Shown here: piece after piece, positions 57,203 to 64,000 of the stretch
Position numbering within the stretch: the first letter of the stretch is position 1
Layout: every line of letters begins with the position of its first letter
Assembly (NCBI GenBank): GCA_965220305.1
Contig: OZ244817.1
Span: 1,612,001-1,676,000 of the forward strand
Direction of reading: 5' to 3'
Length of the DNA stretch: 64,000 nucleotides
Origin: G965220305 sp965220305
GTDB lineage: Bacteria > Chloroflexota > Dehalococcoidia > Lucifugimonadales > UBA3495
The notes under the pieces: generated by a model
Seen by the model: the letters and a program-made list of their open reading frames with translations, nothing else
Database searches by the model: none
What the model was told of the DNA's origin: nothing
Position numbers and translations under genes: made by a program

Positions 57203-58873
57203 TCATCGCCCGGTGCGCCGGGCAATCATCGCGTCGGCCAGGGGACTGGCCCCGGAGCGTACCGATATGTCCACCACCGAGGGTCTGCCGGAGTCCAAGG
57301 CCCGGGCCACGGCGGGTCCCACCTCCTTGGGGTCTTCCACGTGCTCGGCGTACCCTCCAACGGCATCGACCACCTTGTCGTACCGGACCCGGCGCAGGTC
57401 GGTGCCCACCGCCCGACCGAAATAGGCTACCTGGAAGGTCTTATCGATGCCCCAGGTGGCGTCGTTGCCCAGCACCACGGTAATGGGCAGATTGTGCCGG
57501 ATGCAGGTGTCGTATTCCATGGTATAGAAGCCGAAGGAGCCGTCGCCCATGAACACCAGCACCTTGCTTTCCGGGTGGGCCAGCTTGGCCGCCATGCCAT
57601 AGGGGATGCCTGCTCCCAGGTGGCTCAGGGGCCCCAGGCGAATGAACCGGCCCGGCATACGGGCCTTGAAGTAGGAACGCCCCCACTGCACGTAGTCGCC
57701 GCCGTCCATGATGATGAAAGTGTCCCGGTCTATCAGGTGTTCCAACCCGGTGAACACGTCCAGGGGGTGCATCGGCGCTTCGCCGGTGGCCTGGGCGCGG
57801 AGTCCTTCCAGCCAGGACTGGCGTTCCTGATTCAGTTGGTCGACCCAGGGAGCGATGCTGGGCCTGCTGCCGGACTGGAAGGCCCTGGTCAGTTGCTCCA
57901 CTATTGCCCCCAGGTCCCCCAGCAGTCCCACGGCCACGCCCCGGTTGCGCCCTATTTCCGCTTCCGAGGGATCGGCCTGGATGAGCTTGGCGTCGGGGCT
58001 GAATACCTGGCCGTAGCGGTAGCGGTGGTCCAGACGCTTGCCCAGGAGCAACACTACATCGGCCTCACGGAAGCGGCGGGCCGTGGCGTTGAGGGCGCCG
58101 TCGGCGTAGCCAAAGCAGAGGGGATGTTCATCGTCGATGAGTCCCCGGGCCTGTTCCACGGTGAAGATGGGGATGCCGGTGGCCTCGACCAACGCCTCCA
58201 ACTGCTCCGGCTGCACCGAGTAGCGGGCCGGGTTGCCCACGACGATGACGGGCCGCTGGGCCTGCCGCAGCAGGGAGGCGGCCTCCTCTATCAATGAAGT
58301 GTCGCCCTGGGCGCGACCCATGTTGCGGTACTCCCGGGGCAAGTAGGGAGGCAACTCCTCCTCGGATACGGGTTGCTCCTGGATGTCAATGGGCAGGGTC
58401 AGGTGCACCGGGCCGGGCCGACCGGACATGGCGGTGCGGAAGGCGGTGGCGACGTATTCGGGGATGCGCCGCTTGTCGTGGATGAGCCAGGAGCCCTTGG
58501 TGACCGGAGCGGCCATGGCGATCTGGTCAATCTCCTGGAAGGTGGTCATTCCCTTTTCCGGCAACTCGGCGGCCCCGGCGACGAAGATGACCGGGGTTTC
58601 CGAGGTGTAGATAGCGGGCAGCCCGGAGATGGCGTTGGCGAACCCCGGCCCGCCGGTGAACATGGCTACCGAGGGCTGTCCGGTAATGCGGGCGTAGGCG
58701 TCGGCCATGTGCATCGCCGCCCCCTCGTGCCGCACGTCGATGAACTCAATGCCCTCATCGGCGGCGGACTCTACCAGGGGCAGGATGGTGTCGCCAACGA
58801 TGGTGAACACCTTCTGGACTCCCTCTTGTTTCAGGCACCTTATGAATAGGTGCCCACCGTTCAGGTCCGGCAT
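57203..58873 (-). CDS. TPP-dependent enzyme (acetolactate synthase / oxalyl-CoA decarboxylase-like)
   Basis: 556 residues; start at the ATG with AGAGGAG upstream. Three domains: PYR (VFTIVGDTILPL, activating Glu in DVRHEGAAMHMADAYAR), central domain (RPVIVVGNPARYS) and PP domain with GDGSFGFYTMEYDTCIRHNLPITVVLGND. Belongs to the acetolactate synthase/benzoylformate decarboxylase/oxalyl-CoA decarboxylase group; no FAD-site or small subunit to favour ALS. On the strand of the rdhA-like genes, and downstream of a dienelactone hydrolase. Confidence 0.88.
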   Translation of the reverse strand: MPDLNGGHLFIRCLKQEGVQKVFTIVGDTILPLVESAADEGIEFIDVRHEGAAMHMADAYARITGQPSVAMFTGGPGFANAISGLPAIYTSETPVIFVAGAAELPEKGMTTFQEIDQIAMAAPVTKGSWLIHDKRRIPEYVATAFRTAMSGRPGPVHLTLPIDIQEQPVSEEELPPYLPREYRNMGRAQGDTSLIEEAASLLRQAQRPVIVVGNPARYSVQPEQLEALVEATGIPIFTVEQARGLIDDEHPLCFGYADGALNATARRFREADVVLLLGKRLDHRYRYGQVFSPDAKLIQADPSEAEIGRNRGVAVGLLGDLGAIVEQLTRAFQSGSRPSIAPWVDQLNQERQSWLEGLRAQATGEAPMHPLDVFTGLEHLIDRDTFIIMDGGDYVQWGRSYFKARMPGRFIRLGPLSHLGAGIPYGMAAKLAHPESKVLVFMGDGSFGFYTMEYDTCIRHNLPITVVLGNDATWGIDKTFQVAYFGRAVGTDLRRVRYDKVVDAVGGYAEHVEDPKEVGPAVARALDSGRPSVVDISVRSGASPLADAMIARRTGR

Positions 58874-59044
58874 GGTTTCTCCTCTTTTGTTATTTGCCCC
58901 ACCGCCAAAGAGCCGGGAGGACATTCTGGGTGAAGTCTCAAGAGCCTTCCCGTCAGTCCGGGAAACGCGCTGCCATGCCTTGGCCTCCCGGCGCAGTAGG
59001 GCAACGGAACGACCGGTGAGCCGCAACCCGGACCGGAATCCGCG

Positions 59045-59956
59045 TTATCCCTTCAGGCGTTGCTCCATCCAGGCCAGGGTCTCGGTCCAGGCTGCGCCGG
59101 CGGCCTCGGCGTGGTAGCGGCCCCCAGTATCGTTGAAGAAGGCGTGGCGCGTCCCCGGGTAGGTGACGAATTTGTATTCCTTATCGTGCTGCTTTAGGGC
59201 AGCTTCCAGGTCGGGAACGCCCCCGTTAATCCGGTCGTCATCCCCGGCGTAGATGCCCAGAACCGCCGCGCGTAGGTTGGACACCTCTTCCAGGGGAGGG
59301 CTGGAGCCATAGAAGGGAGCGGCAGCCTTGATGGCCGGGTTCTTTACGGAAAGCAGCCACACCATGCCGCCACCGAAGCAGAAGCCGATGGCGCCGATTC
59401 GCTCCGGTCGAACCTGGGGCAGCCCTTGCATGTATTGAACTCCGGAGTTCAAGTCTTCCAGGAAGTGCTCTCGGGGTACTTCCCGCAGGGCGTCACGGGC
59501 CGCATCGCTATCGGCGAAGGTCCCGGTGCCACCTTTCTCGGAGAGCAGGTCAATGGCCAGGGCGGCATAACCTTCCAGGGCGAACCGGCGGGCCACGTCG
59601 GGGAAGTGGGGCTGGAGACCCCGGTTCTCGTGGATAATCAACATGGCCGGGTGGGGCCCGGAGTCGCTCGGCTGGGACCAGTACCCCGACACATTGCCCC
59701 GGACGCCGGGGAACTCCACCGGCCCGGCCTGGATGCGCGGGTCATTCGGACTTACCGTCTCCCCCGGCTGGGCGGGAGCCGCCGGGCTGGGAGGCCGGGT
59801 TGCCGTGGGAAGGGGGGCGGCGCAGGCCAGGGTGAGGCCCAGCAGGGAACCCCCGCCCACAATTGCCAGCCGACGCAGGAACTCTCGCCGACTCATGTCG
59901 CCAGACCGGAATACGCCCGGCGAATCGTCTCCGGATTGACGCCGCAGGTCATACAT
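59045..59956 (-). CDS. Tat-exported dienelactone hydrolase family lipoprotein
   Basis: 303 residues. Twin-arginine signal SRREFLRR followed by a hydrophobic stretch and lipobox TLACA. Triad: Cys in GFCFGGGM, Asp in GDDDRINGG region, His in TRHAFFN. Unlike the 24.5-kb member it should work outside the membrane. Upstream of the TPP enzyme on the same strand. Confidence 0.86.
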   Translation of the reverse strand: MYDLRRQSGDDSPGVFRSGDMSRREFLRRLAIVGGGSLLGLTLACAAPLPTATRPPSPAAPAQPGETVSPNDPRIQAGPVEFPGVRGNVSGYWSQPSDSGPHPAMLIIHENRGLQPHFPDVARRFALEGYAALAIDLLSEKGGTGTFADSDAARDALREVPREHFLEDLNSGVQYMQGLPQVRPERIGAIGFCFGGGMVWLLSVKNPAIKAAAPFYGSSPPLEEVSNLRAAVLGIYAGDDDRINGGVPDLEAALKQHDKEYKFVTYPGTRHAFFNDTGGRYHAEAAGAAWTETLAWMEQRLKG

Positions 59957-60027
59957 AGCTTTCCCTAATCAGATGAAGCGGAGGGTAACAGTTTTGGGGA
60001 CGGGGCCGTCGTACCCGGGGCCACGGG

Positions 60028-61305
60028 CTACCGGGGTGGAATTAGGTCAAAGCCGGTGTAGGGGCGCAGCGCCTCCGGGATAACCACCGAGCCATCGGCC
60101 TGCTGGTAGTTTTCCAAAACGGCGATGATGATTCGGGGCAGGGCCAGGCCGGAGCCGTTCAGGGTATGGACAAATTCGGGGCCCGCTCCCTGGGCCGGGC
60201 GGTAGCGAATGTTGGAACGGCGGGCCTGGAAATCGGTGCAGTTGGAGCAGGAGCTTACCTCCAGCCACTCCTCACACCCGGCGGCCCACACCTCCACATC
60301 GTAGGACTGGGCCGAGGGGAAGGACATGTCGGCGGTGCATAGCTCCAGTATCCGGTAGGGCAGCCCCAGTTGCTGGCACACCTCCTCGGCGTCGGCCAGC
60401 AGCTTGGTTAATTCTTCATCGGAGGTCTCCGGGGCCACCAGCTTGTACATCTCCACCTTGTTGAACTGGTGTACCCGCTTGATACCCCGGGTATCCCGGC
60501 CCGCCGCCGCCTTTTCCCGGCGGAAGCAGGGAGTTTGAGCCACGAAGTAGAGGGGCAGAGAATCCTGGGGTAGGATTTCGTCGCGGTAGAGGTTGGTGAT
60601 GGGGACTTCGGCAGTGGGGATCAACCACAGGTCGTCCTCGTCGTCGTGGTACAGGTTATCGGCGAACTTGGGCAGGTTGCCCGAGCCTTCCATTATCTCC
60701 CGGCGCACCAGGATGGGCAGCATCAGCTCGGTGTAGCCGTGCTTCTGGGTGTGCAGGTCCAGCATCAGGGAGAGGAGGGCGCGCTCCAACCTGGCCCCGT
60801 AGCCCGACATGATGTAAAAGCGGCTTCCCGAGAGCTTGACCCCCCGCTGGAAGTCGATGATTCCCAGCTCCTCGCCCAACTCCCAGTGGGGACGGGGGGT
60901 GAAATCGAAGCCAGGGACTTCGCCCCACTGGCGGCGCACCAGGTTGTCCTCCTCGCCCAGGCCCAACAGGGCGTGGGGACGGGGAATATTGGGCAACTCC
61001 AACATCAGGGCGTGGGTGCGCTCGTCCAGTTCCCGCGCCTGTTGCTCCAACTGGCTAATCTGCTGTCCCACCTCCCGCATCTGGGCCACCACGTCGGGAG
61101 GGGCTTCCTGGCCCGAGGAGCGGAGTTGGCCTATCTGGCGGCTGACCTGGTTGCGCTGGGCGCGGAGGTCGTCCCCCTGGGTGACCACCCGACGCCGCTG
61201 GGCGTCGAGCTCCAGTAGCTCGGTGATGGAGTCCTCTTCGCCCCGGGACTTCAGGGCGTCCCGAACCAAGTCCGGGTCTCGGCGTATCAGTTCAATGGAA
61301 AGCAT
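60028..61305 (-). CDS. serS: Seryl-tRNA synthetase
   Basis: 425 residues, full length. N-terminal coiled-coil arm (residues ~27-105), class II motif 2 TPCFRREKAAAG and motif 3 LPRIIIAVLENYQ with the typical VVIPEALRPY end. Charges tRNA-Ser in the cytoplasm. ATG start with weak ribosome site. Flanked upstream by a short miniature element. Confidence 0.96.
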   Translation of the reverse strand: MLSIELIRRDPDLVRDALKSRGEEDSITELLELDAQRRRVVTQGDDLRAQRNQVSRQIGQLRSSGQEAPPDVVAQMREVGQQISQLEQQARELDERTHALMLELPNIPRPHALLGLGEEDNLVRRQWGEVPGFDFTPRPHWELGEELGIIDFQRGVKLSGSRFYIMSGYGARLERALLSLMLDLHTQKHGYTELMLPILVRREIMEGSGNLPKFADNLYHDDEDDLWLIPTAEVPITNLYRDEILPQDSLPLYFVAQTPCFRREKAAAGRDTRGIKRVHQFNKVEMYKLVAPETSDEELTKLLADAEEVCQQLGLPYRILELCTADMSFPSAQSYDVEVWAAGCEEWLEVSSCSNCTDFQARRSNIRYRPAQGAGPEFVHTLNGSGLALPRIIIAVLENYQQADGSVVIPEALRPYTGFDLIPPR

Positions 61306-61342
61306 TTATCTGCCGATGGTTAATTTGATTCCTGATAGCTTA

Positions 61343-61423
61343 GGGAACCTCTGAATAAGTCGTCAACACGACCACATTCCCTATCTGACTAGGCGTAATC
61401 CACGGACTTGTTCAGAGTATCCT
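61343..61423. mobile_element. 81-bp miniature element with 7-bp target duplication
   Basis: TAGCTTA lies directly at both sides (61336-61342 and 61424-61430). The ends GGGAACCTCTGAATAAGTC and, complemented, AGGATACTCTGAACAAGTC are imperfect inverted repeats. No frame inside. Inserted upstream of serS. Confidence 0.62.
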
Positions 61424-61477
61424 TAGCTTATGCCAATTTCCCCGCGTTTGACAACCGATGTCGGCCCAGAGAACGCG

Positions 61478-63274
61478 TCAGCCGAACCAGCCCAGCCACT
61501 TGTGCCCCAGCAGGCCGGCGTAAGCCACCACAATAAGCAGACTAACCACCACTGTAATCGCCTGTTCAATATGGCGCCTGGTCTGGTCCTGGAAAATCAC
61601 TTCGTACTCTCCGGACCTTGAAACGGAGCGGCTCAGCATAATACGAGCAATGCGGTCTCGCTGCAAGTCCCCTATGCCAAAGGTGAGAAAAATGATGACG
61701 GAGGCGAACAGTATTGAGAACATTTCGATGAGAAACGCCGTCATTCCTGAAACGTCGGGACGGGAGAAAAGCGTAAGCGAAAGGATGAGGCCGGCAAAAA
61801 TCGTCAAGGCGGATAGCTCTCCGAAATTTATCCCCTGCTGCCTGGAATGAGTCAGCGAGTCCAGCTCTGCTTCCAGCGTAATCAGTTTGTCCCAATCCCC
61901 AGGGCTGGCGCCACGAAGCGCCACCACGATGCTCTGACGGGCTTCATTGTACGCCTCTTGCAGTTTGGGGCCTTCCGCCTCGTCAATAGTCAGAACATAC
62001 TCGCAGACCTCGGGCCCAATCAGCCCCCGTCGAGCCAACGAATCCAATTCCCGGACCAAGTGGAAAGCCCGGTTGTCCTCATCCAATATGCGGGTGGACA
62101 GCCGAGCCACGCGAAAGGACAAAATCAGTATGAACACCGTGGATGACACAGCCAGAGCGTTAAAATAGTCCCCTCCGACCCATATCCCCTGGTTGAAACT
62201 CCTGAGATACACCACTGTCCCACAAGCCCAGAGAGCGATAACCAACGCCTTGAAACTAAACAACCTCTCCGCCTCAAAGTTAATGAGCAGATTGGCAGTG
62301 AATATCCCAGCTATCCCAATAATATAGTAGTCCAGCCTAGCCACTCCAATATGCGAGAATACCCAGAGCCATAGCAACGACACAATTGGTACCAGATAGA
62401 GCATCGCGTTAATCCCAAGATTGTGCGTCACCAGGTTGGCCGCACGCCAGGCGATGGACGGAATGGCCTGGATCAGAGTGCCACCAATAAAGATACCGAT
62501 TGCGAGAGACTGGAGACTTATCGTTTCCCCCTTTGCCAGACCGACAACAGCGTTCACCGGAACTGAAACTGCGTTGGCGAAGGTGAGCGCTATGATCAAG
62601 CAGCACAGGGTAAGTCGCTGCTGGGATATGGTTGTCTGAATCTCAGGGGCAATGTCCCGGCTTACATCCTCACACCACTTGAAAGTAAAGGTGGTACAAG
62701 AAACCGTTATTGCGCCAGTCAGCGCCAGCAGAATTCCAATGGGTATGTCAGACGGACCAGCGCCGGAGCCAGCAAAAATCGCGTCGAACCCCCCGGCTTC
62801 ACTGGCAGACAAGAAGAAAAACCCCACAAAGCACGCCAAAAGGAGAACGATCGGTCCTCCGACCTTTCTCCGGCTACCTTGCTCTTTCCGATACAGAAAT
62901 GCCAAAAGGAAGACGATGATGATTGGGTAGGTTTCAATCAATACAGTTGCCAATGCAATGTCGATAAACCGTAAAGACAGAGAAAAGAAAGCGTAGTCCA
63001 AGTTGCCAACTATGGTACCCGCAACAGCCCATGCCCGCAGTCTGTTCCGGTTCTGCCATAGCACCGACCGTTCGTCACGTACGAAGCCCCCGAAGAACAC
63101 AGCCAGGATGGTCAGACAGCCTAAAGCCACGCCGAATCGCCAGGCGGCATTAAGCAGGAATGGGCTTTCCTCGCCGGAAGCCCATTTAATTACTAGCGGT
63201 ATAAGCGAAGCCCCACCCACCGTGACAAGCATGAGAGTGGTAGCTAAAACGTTGTGGGACTCGTTGTTAGTCAA
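61478..63274 (-). CDS. EamA/DMT-like membrane protein with long C-terminal extension
   Basis: 598 residues from a TTG with no clear ribosome site. The first ~350 residues have about ten membrane helices in a drug/metabolite transporter-like order (LDYAFFSLSLRFIDIALATVLIETYPIIIVFLLAFLYRKE). Two more helices, a cytoplasmic helical domain of about 120 residues (HLVRELDSLARRGL...ELDSLTHSRQQG), and three further helices follow; I know no family with this second half. AT-richer than the serS side, suggesting later arrival. Substrate unknown. Confidence 0.7.
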   Translation of the reverse strand: MTNNESHNVLATTLMLVTVGGASLIPLVIKWASGEESPFLLNAAWRFGVALGCLTILAVFFGGFVRDERSVLWQNRNRLRAWAVAGTIVGNLDYAFFSLSLRFIDIALATVLIETYPIIIVFLLAFLYRKEQGSRRKVGGPIVLLLACFVGFFFLSASEAGGFDAIFAGSGAGPSDIPIGILLALTGAITVSCTTFTFKWCEDVSRDIAPEIQTTISQQRLTLCCLIIALTFANAVSVPVNAVVGLAKGETISLQSLAIGIFIGGTLIQAIPSIAWRAANLVTHNLGINAMLYLVPIVSLLWLWVFSHIGVARLDYYIIGIAGIFTANLLINFEAERLFSFKALVIALWACGTVVYLRSFNQGIWVGGDYFNALAVSSTVFILILSFRVARLSTRILDEDNRAFHLVRELDSLARRGLIGPEVCEYVLTIDEAEGPKLQEAYNEARQSIVVALRGASPGDWDKLITLEAELDSLTHSRQQGINFGELSALTIFAGLILSLTLFSRPDVSGMTAFLIEMFSILFASVIIFLTFGIGDLQRDRIARIMLSRSVSRSGEYEVIFQDQTRRHIEQAITVVVSLLIVVAYAGLLGHKWLGWFG

Positions 63275-63354
63275 TTCAGCAACGTCACATGGGAGAACAG
63301 GATGTAAACCTCACCGCCTGACATATCCTGACCGTCCCCATTAGGACGGTTCGG

Positions 63355-63440
63355 CTATTCCTGGTCGGGGATCGCCCGCATCTGGGGGAAGGGCAGCACG
63401 TCGCGGATGGTGGGCTGGCGGGTGAGGCATCACCAGTCGG
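63355..63440 (-). pseudogene. Relic resembling the 3' end of class II lysyl-tRNA synthetase
   Basis: A minus-strand frame reads LTRQPTIRDVLPFP...MRAIPDQE-stop, like the end of LysS (TxxPSIRDVxLFPxxRP). The upstream RLVM matches the same family in another frame, so a small deletion separates them, and nothing further 5' is left. A 7-bp stem (63331-63337 with 63344-63350) follows. Confidence 0.5.
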
Positions 63441-63450
63441 GTCCGGCGTG

Positions 63451-63894
63451 TCAAGAAAATAGTCGTAAAAGGAAATGCGGGGCCAGGTGCTTGGATGCTT
63501 CCTTTAGAGAAACGCCAATTATGTCCCAATAGGCACTGCCGTCCTCTTCGTCAGGCTTCCAGTGCCCTATTATGCAGGCGCCGTCTGCCGTCCTGCATGA
63601 CGGGTTGCTGGCCGAGACTCCCAGTGTCAGCGTATCGGTCTCTTCGTCATAACTGGCACAGGGGTTGCCCTTCCCTATCTGATGCGACTGCTTGGCATGT
63701 GCCGGGACGAAGTAAGGGCAAACGCTGGCAGATGCGGAAAAAATGGAGAACCCTATAATGTCATGACCGCCGTAAGTTCCTATATCCACCTCAACATTCA
63801 CTGCATCCCACAGTGTGGCGCCATCCATTGCCTTTTGCCCGGTGCTGATGCGTAGAATGTCATCTTGCGGATAGTAATCCACTTTCAGTGTCAT
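63451..63894 (-). CDS. Double DUF2283 protein
   Basis: 147 residues. Two DUF2283-like halves: KVDYYPQDDILRIS...IIGFSIFSAS (residues ~4-55) and ASYDEETDTLTLGVS...WDIIGVSLKEASK (~79-135). DUF2283 proteins are usually a single ~60-residue copy beside a small partner (DUF4258 in many cases); no partner is seen in the 106 bases up to the edge, where it could lie. Confidence 0.62.
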   Translation of the reverse strand: MTLKVDYYPQDDILRISTGQKAMDGATLWDAVNVEVDIGTYGGHDIIGFSIFSASASVCPYFVPAHAKQSHQIGKGNPCASYDEETDTLTLGVSASNPSCRTADGACIIGHWKPDEEDGSAYWDIIGVSLKEASKHLAPHFLLRLFS

Positions 63895-64000
63895 CGCGTT
63901 CCTCTAAATCCCGGTACCTGTCCGCAAAGTAGTCTCGGTTGCCCCTAGCCAGGTTGCGGGTTGCGTTTCGGTCAGGAAATGCCGAGAGAATCCTGGTTCC

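Overview
The window looks like a GC-rich chromosome segment from a member of the Chloroflexota, most likely near the Dehalococcoidia / SAR202-type lineages. This is inferred from gene content only: three cobalamin/Fe-S reductive-dehalogenase-like genes, three type III CoA transferases, two luciferase-like flavin oxidoreductases, an enolase-superfamily enzyme, two dienelactone hydrolases and an SDR. Paralogous expansion of these families is known from those groups. No ribosomal RNA or single-copy phylogenetic marker other than serS, coaBC and coaX is present to prove it.

Layout. 1-2.1 kb: a visibly AT-richer segment ending in an AIPR (abortive-infection type) gene that runs off the left edge, with a small gene just upstream and a DUF1802 gene. 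2.3-6.7 kb: TatD nuclease, ornithine-cyclodeaminase-like protein, TPR protein, retropepsin-like protease, DUF1330 protein. 6.6-11 kb: a toxin-antitoxin-like DUF5615/DUF433 pair, the DUF433 member carrying seven perfect-length 17-residue repeats, then a long Eco57I-type nuclease-methylase broken by a one-base frameshift inside its SAM-binding motif. 11-16.4 kb: a small transposon-like element, an SDR that lacks most of the catalytic tetrad, a chromate transporter, a HicAB-like pair, DUF6623 and a DUF4349 protein. 16.4-19.5 kb: tRNA-Pro(GGG), a second DUF4349 protein with PKD domains, a PH-like membrane protein.

19.6-29.6 kb: catabolic genes (two CoA transferases around a flavin reductase; a two-gene sulfopyruvate-decarboxylase-like enzyme; dienelactone hydrolase; DUF3500 protein) and two exported thioredoxin-like lipoproteins. 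29.9-35.6 kb: a MoxR / DUF58 / transglutaminase operon followed by ogt. 35.6-39.1 kb: CoA transferase, LLM oxidoreductase and alpha/beta hydrolase. 39.1-41.4 kb: a mobile-element scar, tRNA-Gln(CTG) and remnants of restriction systems (Mrr and HsdR fragments around an intact SprT-like peptidase). 41.8-44.4 kb: three exported proteins of unknown role. 44.4-51.2 kb: a TA-flanked miniature element, LLM oxidoreductase, coaBC-coaX, an enolase-superfamily enzyme, and a pentapeptide-repeat/TIR fusion.

51.6-59.9 kb is the most striking block. Three reductive-dehalogenase-like genes lie in the same direction, each with its own promoter (TTGACA, a 15-base spacer, TATA-type -10) and its own hairpin terminator, with a helix-turn-helix protein carrying a Cys/His tail between the second and third. 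The 125-residue Fe-S core is identical in all three proteins and almost identical in DNA, while the flanking parts differ, which points to gene conversion or very recent exchange. A TPP enzyme and a Tat-exported dienelactone hydrolase lie upstream on the same strand. The window ends with serS, a large EamA-like membrane protein, a relic that resembles the 3' end of lysS, and a double DUF2283 protein.

Across the window run several short repeat families. One of them, in six recognisable copies, keeps its apical loop and its tail but changes both arms of its stem together; one copy lies in frame inside the transglutaminase gene.
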